From positions 2,962,005 to 3,026,004 of the forward strand of contig JANVCC010000261.1 in the NCBI GenBank assembly GCA_025345505.1: 64,000 nucleotides of DNA. The letters are read 5' to 3'. The translations under genes were made by a program, and so were the position numbers. How positions within the stretch are numbered: position 1 is the first letter of the stretch; each line of letters opens with the position of its first letter. The notes under the pieces are model-generated. The model made no database searches and was not told the DNA's origin. It was given only the letters and a program-made list of their open reading frames with translations. The DNA is from Todiramphus chloris collaris. Lineage: Eukaryota; Chordata; Aves; Coraciiformes; Alcedinidae. This document shows positions 51,676 through 64,000 of the stretch, piece after piece.

Positions 51676-52690
51676 TTGACTAGCAATACAGCCCTTCCAG
51701 GAAAATAACTTTTTATTTTAATTCATAACACTTTTTGTGGCTCTTGATAATGAGTGAAAAATGGAGGTACTTAAAAATAAATGTCAAAGTTTTGCCTGCC
51801 CTGTGAACGTTTTTGCATATGACTATTCTCAGAAGTGCAAAGCACCCATTCTTCACTCTGATTTTAATCTGAATTGTGCACGCTCAGAATTGTGCAAAAA
51901 CAGATTAATTTGATTCATTGTCACAACTCAGTAGTTCTGGGTTGTTAATACTGTGCCTCCAGCTTCAGGTTGTGGTCAGAACGAATAATTAAAGTGTGGT
52001 TTGGCTTACTTCTCCAGTTTCAAGTGACTAAAAGGGTAAAAAAGTGCTACTTTTCACTTAGGAAAAGATTGAGGGAGGGGGTGGGAGTGTCACAAACTGC
52101 CTGCAGGCAAGGGGATAAATTCAGACCAGCCTTTCTAAAAAGCATAAGCTTTGTCATGTCAAAATTTTGATGCATCCGTCAGTAATGTGATCTGAAATTA
52201 ATGCAAAATTCAGATAAACTTCAAAAGAACAAAGGACTTGAACAAACTTATTGAACAGTTTTGAACACCTCAGCATTAGAGCATGTCTTCTCCGTTGGTT
52301 AGATCGGTGAGTTAAAGCAATCGGGCTGGCTCAGCAGCCTTTTGTTGTCATATAATAGGGGACTCATACCCTTTTTCACTCAGAAAGTTAAGAACACAAT
52401 TTATAAACTTACAGATTTTCTTTCTTTATATTTCTTTATACACATACACACACGTCTACAGGAATTAATATATCAGGAACATTTTCCCAGCAGTGGAAAC
52501 AACAGAAGTTGCCTGTGCACCGTGAGTAATCCTTAGAAGCACCTGTTGGCTTTGCCAGGGTGCTGTATATCTCTGTGTGGGCAGCTATTTGTAAACACCA
52601 GCCTTCGTCACTCCCAAGCTGAGTTACAATTCAGAAGGAGACGAGATTTGTCATTCCATTTTCAATAAAAGCAACTGCCTTCTCTTTTCC

Positions 52691-52704
52691 TTTTTTTTTT
52701 CTTC

Positions 52705-52735
<31 letters not shown>

Positions 52736-52739
52736 TTTT
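52691..52739 (+). repeat. 49-base T-rich pyrimidine tract
   Basis: Runs of T broken by three single C residues, ending 231 bases upstream of the 31-base ST18 exon. In RNA this is a potential polypyrimidine-tract-binding-protein (PTB) landing site; no poly(A)-tailed element is recognisable on the other strand. Confidence 0.85.
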
Positions 52740-52970
52740 CCTTATTAGTTTTCTTATCGTTCCACCGAACGCTGTTAAGATTTTAGAGAATCTGAAAATA
52801 ACAGTGAGAAATTATATGTTCAGGTAATGTTTGCCACTAGTAGCCACAATCCTGTGCTTAGCAAGAAATAATCACCTGTGTTTTGATAGCCACTCCTCTG
52901 TCATCAGAGATCGGCAGGTGCAAGCCTGGAAGTGTTAAACTAATTCATTCTTTTCTGCTTTTATTAACAG

Positions 52971-53001
52971 TTCAAGTGGACTCTATAGCTCAAGAGCTCA
53001 G
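52971..53001 (+). CDS. ST18: ST18, second coding exon (31-base microexon)
   Basis: The acceptor CTTTTATTAACAG precedes 31 bases, then CTCAG|GTAAGA, a strong donor. Joined to the first exon's trailing G, it reads VQVDSIAQEL plus two bases of a Ser/Arg codon. With exon one this makes 29 residues, KGSKVQVDSIAQEL aligning without gaps to the human ST18 start as I recall it (KG-TE-VPMDSLIQEL). In MYT1L the same position leads directly into a zinc finger, whereas human ST18 lacks that first finger. The next exon would therefore settle which paralogue this is, but it is not in the window. Skipping the 31 bases would shift the frame, so the exon is probably constitutive in productive transcripts. Confidence 0.8.
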
Positions 53002-53276
53002 GTAAGAACTCACGTTGTTTATTTTTCCAGTTTTATTTTCTGATTGTCTTGATAAATTCATACTGGTCGTATTGCTATAAAATAGAGAAATCCAGCAGAT
53101 GATGTATTATAGAGAGATTTATCATAGATCTGACAAAGGGTACTTGATGCAGATTAACTTTTTAAACATAGCAACAATAAAAGTAAAATGTTAGCAATAT
53201 CTATGCAAGCATCATCAAAAGTAATGCAAAGTGAGCAGGATTCTGGATTGCTGTCTTTATCTTCAGCCTGTGTCAG

Positions 53277-53466
53277 AGCACACAACAGAGTCACTGTCCA
53301 AGGCTGCCCAGAGAGGCTGTGGAGTCTCCTTCTCTGGAAAATTTCCAGACCCCACTGGATCTGTTCCTGTGTGGGCTGCCGTGGGTGACCCTGCTCTGGC
53401 AGGGGGGTTGGATTTGATGATCTCCAGGGGTCCTTTCCAACCTCTACCATACTATGATTGTATGAG
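53277..53466 (+). mobile_element. CR1 LINE, truncated 3' end
   Basis: Matches the 3' terminal part of avian CR1 (chicken repeat 1) retrotransposons, recognised by GCCCAGAGAGGCTGTGGAGT, TCTCCTTCTCTGGA, CTGCTCTGGCAGGGGGGTTG, GATGATCTCCAGGGGTCC and TTTCCAACCTCTACCAT, ending in an ACTATGATTGTATGA tail of the CR1 8-base type and no poly(A). Only about 190 bases remain, a typical 5' truncation, with no open reading frame of the reverse transcriptase. It is inserted in the same orientation as ST18, about 275 bases past the second coding exon. This is the main evidence that the DNA is from a bird or close relative. The left boundary is approximate. Confidence 0.9.
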
Positions 53467-56400
53467 TATAGTTTCTGATCAATCTTCATTCTTTTTCCTG
53501 TAATAAGTATCATAATATTGCAACATCTGAACATTCTAAGAGACAGTCACATTTACAAGATGGCTTTTATAAAACTGGTAGTCTCTGTAAACTACTGTAA
53601 ATTCTTTATGCACCAATGGCTCATTCTTCCTCAAGCACTTGCTGAGGTTTCATATTTTACTGAAGCAGCAGAGAATACTTTTCAAACTTGCATAAGGCAT
53701 GGCAGGTCCATTTCCAACCTTAAATTGTGCAGGGATATTTCAGATCACAAACAAGTCTAGTAAAATATCAACACTACTATTTCAGTCTTACTAATGTGTG
53801 CACCAGCTCCTAATAACGGATCCAAGATCTTAGAGTAAACTCTGGAAAGACTGGCATGTTATTCACTACCAGATCTCCAAAAAAACCCATGTACCATCAA
53901 ATTGAAGGGACAAGTTCACTCGTTATATCCCCCAAGGACAATATTTACAGGTAGCTGTAAGTTCCTAGAGTTGTTAATAAAAATTACAATGTGCTACATC
54001 TGCAATATAAATGCTGAAAACATTTTTGCAAAACCCCACAGGAGATTTTCTTAAATTTATTTATTTTACCTACACATTTCATCACATGCTACTGAGCTGC
54101 TTTCTTAACCACAGCATCCATCTGAGGTATGTGCTTGTGGGTTCATCCAGCTAAGGAGCAGAAATGTCATTGTGTGATTTATATGATCAATCGAAATGCC
54201 ACTCTTGCTCTAAGAGAGGACATGAAATATTTAGAAGAAGTTATCTGCAGTGAAGACATACAATATTTTAAGGTTTTGTTTTATAATAAAACTGAGAAAA
54301 TTATAAGCTTCTTACAGATATTCCATGGACATAAGTGGAAGCTAACTTTCTGGATAAATTATTCATGGTTAGTCACTCATTCAACTCTACTGTGAATCTC
54401 ATTTTTCTGTATGGCTTCAGTTTCCCGAGACTGAGGTTTAGTGCTTCTCCTTTTTCCTCTGTGCATCCCTAATTTATGCACCAGAAGGATGCATTAATCC
54501 AAAGAGGCAGTCATCCAAAAATCAGGATGGTCCATGTGTTCCTAAGAGAAAAATGTTTGAAAAATAGAGGATGTGCAAGTTTCAGCAACATCAGGGAAGC
54601 TGTAATTTATGCATTATCAATTACTATACTTTTTTCCCAAGGAATTTTTGCTTTTCCTGTTCAATACATGCTATCTTAGGAACTCCTGTGTGACAGAACA
54701 CTCTGTCAGAGGTGTGGACTACCCTCCTAAGAAAGCATACATTGGTTTAAAACAGTGAGCTAAGCAGCTAATAAAGCAATTACTCAGCCCTTACCGTGGT
54801 ATTTGTAATTTCTACAGTACCAGATTCCCTACTGGCTATCTCTGCAGCATGTGGCTTTACTGGCGTACAAGTCAGGTGATCATCAAATTTCTGAATCTAT
54901 TTAGTTGTGAAGCACTAGAGGAAGAGAGGCAGGGGCTTCCTTTTGGAAATGTAGCCTAGGAACTGCACTTCTATTGCTCATACCCACCCTACTGTGGAAA
55001 AACTATTGAACATTCCTCAAGAATTAGACTGAAATAGTCTGGTGTGTTCCCTGGACAGATACTGGAACCACTGTCTTTTCTGACCAAGGTTCTAAATGCT
55101 CTGTTGGCTGAGAAATTTAAATCCATGCTTAATTAATTTCCCCTTTTCCCCTGGCTTATCCTATCTGACAAAGCACTTTTGCACTCCTTATTGAGTTTCT
55201 GTTACAAAGTGCCTTGGGATACTTCTACATGAAAGGCACTACATAAGCTTACATGCTCATATTGTATTATTATTAGTTTCATAACATTGATTGGTTCTAG
55301 AGCATTTATTAGCCTTTTCTTATTCTGCAAGTTATGTTTCACAAAAGTAGAGAATGAAATAAATGAAAAGCAAAACAAAGAGTTGTATTCACCAATTAGA
55401 GTCAATAATGCATGAATTTCTCTCTTCTAAATTCAAGGGTTGCAATCTTGCCTAATGGAATTCAATGCTAAAAAAATCTATTGATTTCAAGGAAGCCAAG
55501 ATTTCACCCAGACATCTGGCTAATGGTTTTGCTATCATCCACCTTTTCCTGAGAAACAGGACTTGTTCCTGCATAAAAAGTATGTTTTCAGAAAAACATC
55601 ACCTTAAGGGTCAAATTGGTCTTATTTTTTTTTCTGTTTAGTAATACAACTAAAAATTACCTTGCACTGTACTGAGTCTTCAGAGGACAGCATTTTTCTT
55701 AAAGGTGCAGACCAACTATATAAAACTTCTATTTAAGTGTTAAATGGTGTTGATTCATGTAATTATATGCTTTAAGGAATCCCAGATGCCAGTATCATAT
55801 AAATAATTTTCTTTATACACGAATATTATTAATACTGATGTATTATCAGTTCAGATTTTTAAGACTTTTTTTTTCTCCTGTATCTATTCTTTATGCTGTA
55901 GTGTTGAAGCATAATATGCTAAACTTAGCGAGCCCTTCAAAACAGAACAGTTTCTCCTTCCTGTCTTAATTAATTACTTATGGACAATATGGTTTTAATT
56001 TTTCATCTAGGAATGTAATGCTGTGGTGATTTCTTTGGTAGCTGAACTACCCATAGGAAGAGATGAATCTTTTACTGGAATGTAAACAGAGCAAAGCATA
56101 GCATGTGGGAGAAGTGGGTGCTGAAGCCAGGGATCTCTATCCCATGCATTCAAGTTTGAATCTGACACCTTTTGGGCATAACAACTCTGTTGGCATCCAT
56201 CTTCTGCAAGAAGCAGAAAGAAGTCTTCTCTTAGATGATTTAGTAATGGACCACTGGAAGGACCAGGACCTTCAGCTGTGTTTGGGATTAGAATGAAATC
56301 CAAAGGGAAGTGAAGAATATTGGTGTGATGTATTCTCATTACTGTGTTCTATTTAACAGATGGGCTACAGTACGATGAACCATCTGTAGGTTGTGGAGTG

Positions 56401-58479
56401 GCATCTGGGTCAGACCAAGGAAGAGCAAGTTGGATCGATCCAAGCATAGGATTACAAAAGCATAGATCAGTTTGGCTAAGCCCATATCTGAATAGAAAGG
56501 TTACCTTTTCTGGGTTAGATACAGGTGAAACCAAGTCTTTCAGGCTTATGTCACTAGTGATTAATAAAGACTCCACAAAGCAGTGGTGTTTGAAGTCACG
56601 GAGAACAGCCCTGCTTTTTGGTGGGTACAGTTACTCTTCCCCTTACTCTCTGTAGTGTTGGATCTCTTCTTCGAAAGGACCATTTCTTCAAAAGTAAGGA
56701 AAGTACTTTCTATCTGGAACTCTCACTCCAGAAGTTGTAAGACATTTTAGATATTCAGATAAGTTGAACTATTTAGTGTGACTGTATAGAGGGAGGAGCA
56801 TCTTGAATGTTTTTGCAGAGAGAGAAGTAATAGAGCAGAGCTGTCTGGATGTCTCTGATAGGAATACTTCACCATTTGCTGCTGTCTCTTGACTGGGAGG
56901 GTGAGAAACCATCAAATCAACCCTGCAATTAATGGTTTATTTTACTAAAATGTATTCCTTAACTCCAAAATGTTTACAAGGTATGTCCATATAAGTAACA
57001 GTACTGACAGCATATTAAACAGCATTTTGCTAACCAAAGTAGTTACTGCTTATTCTATGAGGATTAATATTTTGCTGGTTTCCTCTATGTACTGGTAGAT
57101 GATATGCATCCAGTTATATCTGGACTCTAGTTTCAGTCAGTAATGGAAGGAAGGTAGACATTTTGGTAAATAGAAGATGGTCTGGCCACTAGGGAAAGGT
57201 TCAGGGTATGAAAGAAAAGTGCTGTGCATTCCTAGCTGCAGTTAGAAAGGAATGATTCATTAGTTAACTCTTTTTCCTGAGAAAAAGAAATTATTCATTA
57301 AATAAGTAGGTTTTTAAGAAGCATTTGTATGAAAAGCAACCAGTAGCCTGACAGATTACCTGAGAGAGAGGTGAAAGCAGTACTTAGATAATGGAAGAAG
57401 GGGCCACGTGAAGCAAAATCACACAAAAAGGCTCAAAGATTTTCCTCAGTAAGAATAGAGATTATGATTGATTTGTGTAGCTGTCAACTCTTATCCCATA
57501 GTAACGCTTAAAAGTGAGACTGAGAGAGATGTTTGGTCCCAGCCTGCATCTGGAAAAACTGTCAGGTTTGCCCTTTGGACTTGGATCCTGGTTTATAGTC
57601 TTAGTACTAAATGATAAATGAAGATGGTCAATAGTAATATTTACTGCCAGGATATTTATCCTGATTTTGTGCAGATGCATCTGAACTTGATGAAAACTCT
57701 TTTGTAACAACTGAAAATTGGGTGTTGACAGCATGCATTTCCAGTTCTCCTCTCTTGTGATGGCAACTTGAAATAATTCTCCATGGTACGTCTGGATTAG
57801 GTATTTCATCTGAGACAAAGATCTGTATCATGCTATTTCTATTGATAACTGGTCTTCATTTAAACAATCTTCAGAGTACATAATCCTAAAGTCTGAATGA
57901 GTTAGGGATATCTACTTCTTGCTCTCTGGCTTTGAAAAGGAACTTCCTCCCTGCCCTTGCCATTTTAGAAATCAAAATGGTTATGGGGTTTTGAAATTAT
58001 TACCCTCTGTCTCTCCATGATTTCTGATACAATCAAGTCTGTCATGTTGTCATCAATCATCCTCCTAAATTCCAATTCTTGTTCATTTCTTATTCTTTTC
58101 TGATAACAACTGTTAGGTTCTTAAGGAACTTAGTCTGGCATACTAGTCAGTAATCTCCTCAAAGAATCTGTGGAAGTCTATGTTTTGTGCTAAGGAAAGA
58201 GGATTTTGCAATTGATGTTTCATAGAAAACATTGAACAGTCAAATGTAAACAAACACTGAACAATCAGTACATGGTGCAGTTAACTGTGAGGCAAAGGTA
58301 AGTACATGTCACAGAACTAATAAAATAATAGAGCTGGAATTCACCTCTCCTTATTATTATATCCTGTATGTCAACCATTCTCATCATGACTAATAAAACA
58401 AGCATTAATGTGAATTGTAATGGCAATCAGATTTATAGGTCTTCGTGTCTAAGTTCCTCCCTCGTTTCCTCCTTCATCT

Positions 58480-58690
58480 TCCAGTCCCCCTCTAATTAGC
58501 CATCAAATCGTGACATCTCCAGTGCTGTCATTCCTCCTTTCCCTTTGCTCTGCCTCTCCCTCTCCCTCTCGTCTCTCCCTTTCCCAGAGCTCTAATGAGA
58601 TGATGGATCTCAGGCTTTTTGCCTTTTTTTTCGTAGTCTCATATGCTTTAATACTTCAAAAATGGATTGTTCTTTCAGTATTTTTAAACT
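58480..58690. promoter_or_regulatory. candidate intronic element with CT-rich core
   Basis: A CTCCCTCTC-type pyrimidine block (about 58548-58585) is flanked by CTCTAATTAGCC on the left and GAGCTCTAATGAGATG on the right, both homeodomain-type cores. This arrangement in the ST18 intron resembles a conserved regulatory element, on texture alone. Confidence 0.2.
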
Positions 58691-60797
58691 GGTAAACAAG
58701 AAACAAATAAATTTAGAAAGAAATTTGAAATTCAAACATTTTCCACCTAAGGTTTTCTACTTGAGATCATTCATTTGAGTGGGTTAAGGCTTGCGTTAAA
58801 TATTTGGAACTGGTGTTTAGAGAACTTCAATATAAAGACCTTCTTTTCCATTAAAATGTCATTATTTGAATGAGATTATAAAAGCTAATAAGAATCTCCA
58901 CTCTTAAAAACATTGTCATTGTTTCTGTGAAGAGAAATAATACCATACAGCTCTGGGTGACCACAAGTAATGACTCTAACATTTTGCAGGTAACCCTGAA
59001 GTTGACAGTTATTTGACTTAACTCTTCAGTGAACTGTTCTCAAGAACTACTAAGATGGTTGAAATAGGATCTGTATCTCATATTCCTGTTGAGACACCTG
59101 TGGTTGGAGTTGTTAATTAGAATGAATCATTTGCCTAATTCCTGTAGATATTAAGACCTTTTGATCTATGCACTGTCACCTCTACCTTTTCCTCTTGGAT
59201 TTAATTAGAACATCCGAAAGTTGTATTTCATGTTCAGATTTCCATTTTAGCTTCAGTTGATACTTGATGTGCATTGGCTTTATAGGTGACTTTTATAACT
59301 TTCTTCAATAACAAATGCATTAGATAAGTTCCTAGCATATTATAGGCCTCTTTAAACATCTACTATGCTCATTTCTAGACAACATTGCAGTCTCAGTGTC
59401 TCTTTTCTCTTTGTTATATTTATTTGATTGTGGTTTTACAATTGTTCTACTTAAAGTCTACATTTAATATTAAAAAACAAAACAAAGATTAATTAGTTTT
59501 GATGCATGCTTTTCTGTACTTTTTTTTTGTAATACATTTTAATATGTCAAACCCTTATCATTTTAATTGTAGCTACTGGACTGGCATATAGTTATTTACA
59601 GGGTTTTTTGGTACCTGAGACCTTATTGCATCTTAGAATGTTCCTTGCCTTGACCTAAACCTTATAGATTATTTAGCATATTACAGGAGTTATTGCCTTC
59701 CCCAACACAGCTTCTGTGTTCATCAGCACACAGTAAATGTTATCCTCCCAACCCTACAAAGGAATTTGGAGTTGTGTATGCCTTAATACCTTCTGCTGGG
59801 TGACAGAATGCATCAGAACATTATAGCCCCAAATGGTTGTTTCCTCTGATGGCAGATCTTTTCTCTGTAGATGATCACAAGCCATATAGAGATTGAAATG
59901 CCAACCGGTGACTTCTGCCTCATATATATCAATCATGAGTTAAATATTATGGCTGGCTGAATTGCTCTGCCTGACTGATGTCAAGGGTGGATTTAGCCAA
60001 GCAAAAGCAAGCTGAAACAGACTATGGACAGCATGGAGATAGCAAGGAAAGGAAAAAAATGCAGCCGTGGGACCTCTGCTACATTAAAGGGAGGTACTGG
60101 CTCCTGACAATGAATTGCTTACAGTCTTATTGCCTGTTGTCAAAAAAAAAACCCACCCCAATTTATCTTCTTTATGTCTTCTCTAACCAGACTGTAGTTA
60201 CCAGTATGCTTTTTATTTAAGCATTTACTGGCATTAGCAGGCTGATTACTCATGTGCAAGGCTTTCTGGATGCAAAGGTTGTGTAGATTTGCCTAGAAAC
60301 TTAATCCATTCTAAGCCAAATTCTTGGCTTAGGTCCCACTGGAATTTATTGACCTACTGAACTTGGACAGACTGAGTGAGTAAACGAAAAAGAGGCTAGA
60401 GAGGCTGGATTTGGCCCAGATCTTGGGCATCCATTCATACTACTGAGTTTAAGAACTTCTTGAGCACCACACAATAAAAATTAAGTTTCCTCCAAATTGT
60501 TTTTACTAAGAGTAACTTACCTTTTAGAAAAGGGTCCAAATATGCAAGCCTAGCCATATAGAGTTCTGAGTCTGTGAGCTATAAAACAATACCACGAAGA
60601 AGTCATCCATTTCATTTACCCATTTCATAGTATTTCAATTTATATGTGCTATTTTTTATTTCATCTGAATATACTTATGATCCTACAAGCTTGTAAAGGG
60701 AAACCAAGGAAATCAGAGAAGATAATTTAAATCTGTACTGTCCTTCTATGAGTTGTCTTTCCTGTGGGGATAACCCTGCTAAAATAGTAAACTAGAA

Positions 60798-60818
60798 TGA
60801 ATAAATAAATAAATAAAA
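60798..60818 (+). repeat. (AATA)n tetranucleotide repeat
   Basis: Five tandem AATA-type units. Confidence 0.9.
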
Positions 60819-63800
60819 TCCAGAAATCATTGTTCTTTAGCCTCAGGCATCAGTGAGCTTGAGGCACAGGTAGGTTTCACCATAACTGCATGCCTTGTCC
60901 TGTGTTATTGCTGACTTACCATAGGTCCACTGTTTTTACGTGCTTCTTTTTATTTGCTCAATCATTTCACAGTCCAGTTGTTCCTTTTGGTCAGGTGGCC
61001 TATAACATTTAGTTTACTGTCTGAAACATCTCCAAGCTCAGTACATAATGACTCAACACGACTACCCATTTCTCCCCAACCTTTTCTTATGGGGGCTTAT
61101 AAATCCTCGTTCATCTACAAGGGTATGGCAGCTCCTTTGCTTTCCTTATATGTCTTTTTTAAATAAAATATATCTTTTAATATCATGCCTCATCCAGCTT
61201 TCAGTTATGATACCATATTTTCTCAACATTATTATATGTCCAGGCCTCTTCCTTTTTTCCCTAGCTAAACCTTTCATTTGTGTATATAGACAGACACTTT
61301 AATACCCTCAAGTTACTGAGCTTATTTTGCTCTATATTAGTGTTCATAAATATGAATTTCCCTTTTATCTTTCTTTCCATCTATACCCCATGTGCATTCC
61401 TTTCATCTTGTTTCAGCCCTGGACTGAACTTCTCACAACTCTGACATTTTAGAAAAAGCACATTGCCCATGTATGGCAGTAAACTTTTATGTTTGTAGAA
61501 GGCCCTTTAACCCTGGAATGATTGCTACAGTGCCCAGGAAACACCCCTGAACCTTTCACGGGTACAACTTGTAAGCCAAGTCTACAGGTTTGTTAGAAAG
61601 GGATGAAATGCATGTGGGTTTTTTCCTGTGTTCTACATGATGGCTTAAAAAAAAACCCGCTCAGATTGTTTTTAATTTTCATTGATTGTCTGTTCTCAAC
61701 CTGAACTGAGAACATTATCACTTTTGCTTCTACTGACATAAAATTTAAATGCACTCTTCACAAATAAGGAGTGTTAGTTAAGCAAATGAAACATAAATCT
61801 GTCTTAACCTGAGGACAAAGTAAATAATTGAGTCATAGCCACTCTTCACCTTCCTCCCCAATCACTGTGGCTCATCTGAAGTTGCTGTAATTAACAGCTC
61901 TCTTTTGGGTTTTCAGTTACAGCGATCGTACTACCAAAGCTCTCTTTCCTTGGACTCCAACATTACAGCTTCTTTCATGAAGCTCTGGTGTTCATAGTTG
62001 ATGTAAACAATGACATAAATGGCATTTCAATGGGCATGTGATCCACCCTAGGTGCAGATCAGCCCCTTTCTGTATTCAGTGCTAGTAACGCCTCCTGTTC
62101 ATCAACAGTTTATTGGAAGCTCAGGACTTTTGTGTGATTTTGAGGGATCAGATACTTTCAGCCAAAGCCTAAAAACTATTATGCTAGAGTTAGAATCCAG
62201 CTCATTTGTTTCTGAGAGAACCAGCAGACATAGAAGAGGACTACAGTGGGAAGAATTCAGACTGTGTTCCCTCTAGGTACAGTTCAGTACAGTCTTAAAA
62301 TTCTTAGAAGAGAACCTGACGATGACAGACATTTGTAAGCTACTGGTTCATCTGTGAGTGACACTGAATCTTTGAATTCTCTCCTGCAAGGAAAATGTAA
62401 CATTTGACTTACACAGAATCCCATGGCGTCTACACGTTTGTGAACAAAACCTGATCAAGGCCTAAGGCATCAGGAAACATCTTTACTCACAATATGATTA
62501 AAGGAGTAGTTAGGCTAACCTTTTCTTTTTAGCTACTGGTGTGAAGTTAAATGGTGCTGCAGATTGGAAGATGATGTCTCCTTTAACTGTAATTCAATAA
62601 TCTAACACTTACTTTTGTAGTATAATTTAAGAGAACAGTCAAAAGGCAATTCAGGCTAAGAATTTTAAAATATTTTCTCCACAAACTAAAACGCTCCATG
62701 AAATGTTCTGGCACAAACTCGCATGAGGAATGAGCCCCTTAAATAGCGTTAGACAATAAACCTAAGTGTCTTGATATTGAAAGACATGTATTTTCTCTCT
62801 TGAAGCTAAGGAGGGTACATGAGCTGTAGTGTTTCCATTCTGTTATTATTTTACATGACATCCATTACAGGCATTAGTAAACACCAGTTGTCAGGCTGAA
62901 CGTACCCCTGGTTTTACCCACTATGGCCATTCTTAGCTCTGTTATCATGCTTTACCAACCTGCAGGCTGCTGTGAATAAGAAAAAAATCCCCAGAGATCT
63001 GGAAGTCTTGCCAAGAGATTAACAACAAAAAATCCTTGCTGGCTACAAAATAGTTAAAGGTCAGGTTAAAGGCTTGACAAACACATCACTTAGATGAGCC
63101 AATTACAAAAAAAAAACCCTGAGTGTGACAATTTTCAGCAGTAGGAAAAGCAGTATGTGGTTAGGATTGCTTAAAAGCTCTCTCTTTCTTCTAAGGCATT
63201 GCTTTGTGGTGGGGTTCAAAGCAATGTTCTGCCTGTATGCTACCCATGTCTGCCCACACTGTCCAAGATATATTCTGAGAAGAAATGAAGGAAAGAGAAG
63301 GACCCAGTAAATAATAATTAAAAAAAAATTTAAAAATTAGGTGTGAAATACCTATGAAAAATTTATCATGTGTGTTTTTTTTTTTTCTTCCAACACATGC
63401 AACCAGAACTTAAACGACTTAGATTTTAACTTTTTGGCTCATATTATGATAACTGACACAAGACTAGTTTTGGTAACCGAGTCATTGACTAAAAACATAA
63501 TAATTAAAAATATACTCATTATAGATAGTACTAAAATGTTTTATTGCTCATAAAATTTAAGTAGAATAAAATTGGGGAAAAAAACCCATGTATTGGCTTT
63601 GGGCTCCTAACAAAAAGAGCTTCTCCTGTTTTATGAGCCTCAGATTACCAAATAACCTTGACAGCTGAATCAGTGTTCCATGACAACAAGCAGGCCATTG
63701 ATAAATAGCAACAAAACTATTAGATGTTGAGTTTATGAGATGAGTAATAGAGAAGCTAAATTATAGGTTTACCATTTGACAAACTACAGCTTGACAAATC

Positions 63801-64000
63801 TGGGCTAACATACTTGTGTGTATGTGTGAATGTACATAACCAAAAGAGAGAATTAGAAACTTTTGAAGAAAAAAGTGAAATTGAGATGTCATGAATGTTA
63901 CAAAGGCATAAATATATTCTTTTCATAGCAGTTAAATTCGCAGTGTCCGTTACCAAACACTTAACAAATCCTCTGTTAAGTACTTGAAGAAGCTGACACT

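Larger units (their letters stand above)
51034..52970 (+). other. ST18 intron between the first two coding exons
   Basis: The intron is 1937 bases, bounded by GTGAGT and TTATTAACAG. It contains A13 at 51226-51238, a complex block about 51320-51675 (listed separately) and a long T-rich tract at 52691-52739. Forkhead-type TTTGTAAACA occurs near 52590. Confidence 0.75.
53002..64000 (+). other. ST18 intron running off the right edge
   Basis: After the GTAAGA donor, about 11 kb follows with no recognisable coding exon. I looked for the continuation expected from human ST18 (a basic AKKR/NKRK region) and did not find it, so the intron probably extends beyond the window. Apart from the CR1 copy and short repeats the sequence is unremarkable. 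Open frames at 53154-53534, 54129-54395, 56007-56655 and 57462-57818 show no family resemblance. Confidence 0.6.

Noticed and set aside
53154-53534. 126-codon open frame (-)
   Set aside because: Runs antisense through the CR1 fragment, so it is a product of the repeat and not a gene.
56344-56655. 103-codon open frame (+) starting at an acceptor-like TTTAACAG
   Set aside because: Peptide does not resemble the ST18 continuation and no convincing donor closes it.
57462-57818. 118-codon open frame (-)
   Set aside because: No recognisable motif and located in the ST18 intron. Chance open frame.
58281-58296. strong donor CAAAG|GTAAGT in the ST18 intron
   Set aside because: The nearest acceptor leaves only about 16 bases of exon. 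Treated as a decoy donor.
1-64000. CRISPR arrays, tRNA genes, rRNA, endogenous retroviral LTRs or gag/pol/env fragments
   Set aside because: None recognised on reading: no regularly spaced repeats, no tRNA B-box-like GGTTCGANNCC and no retroviral-type open frames.

Overview
The window looks like vertebrate, most likely avian, nuclear DNA. It is AT-rich and gene-poor, with no prokaryotic gene organisation and no long open reading frame. At 53277-53466 it carries a truncated CR1 LINE 3' end of the kind that is abundant in birds, ending in the octamer-type tail (ACTATGATTGTATGA-like) instead of poly(A). The exact species cannot be told from the sequence.

One gene is recognisable: the start of the coding region of ST18 (MYT3/NZF3, a neural zinc-finger transcription factor of the MYT1 family), on the + strand. 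The initiator exon (50979-51033) and a 31-base second coding exon (52971-53001) splice in phase. Together they encode a 29-residue N-terminus with the family's RTRSKG signature. No later coding exon was found before the right edge, so the window probably ends inside a long intron. Everything left of 50979 is 5' untranslated/intron or upstream intergenic DNA.

Layout: 1-16.7 kb holds no recognisable gene, only simple repeats. About 16.7-17.6 kb is a CpG-enriched patch that could be a promoter, followed to 18.4 kb by sequence dense in developmental-type binding motifs. 18.4-39.4 kb is non-coding, with long homopolymer tracts (notably T16C28 at 23613-23656), a 20-base perfect palindrome, a 17-base minisatellite and a nested inverted-repeat structure at 35141-35227. 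About 39.4-39.9 kb is another candidate regulatory block. At 44193-44299 there is a candidate exon with a strong acceptor and one open frame that would join in frame to the ST18 ATG. 51-64 kb is ST18 intronic sequence with the two coding exons, a 49-base pyrimidine tract, and the CR1 copy.

Limits: no alignment or search was run. The ST18 assignment rests on recalled similarity of a short N-terminus, and the regulatory-element calls rest on composition and motifs only. I saw no evidence of a new multi-gene system. The points most worth checking are the candidate upstream in-frame exon, the 31-base microexon, the CpG-rich patch and the structured element at 35.1 kb.
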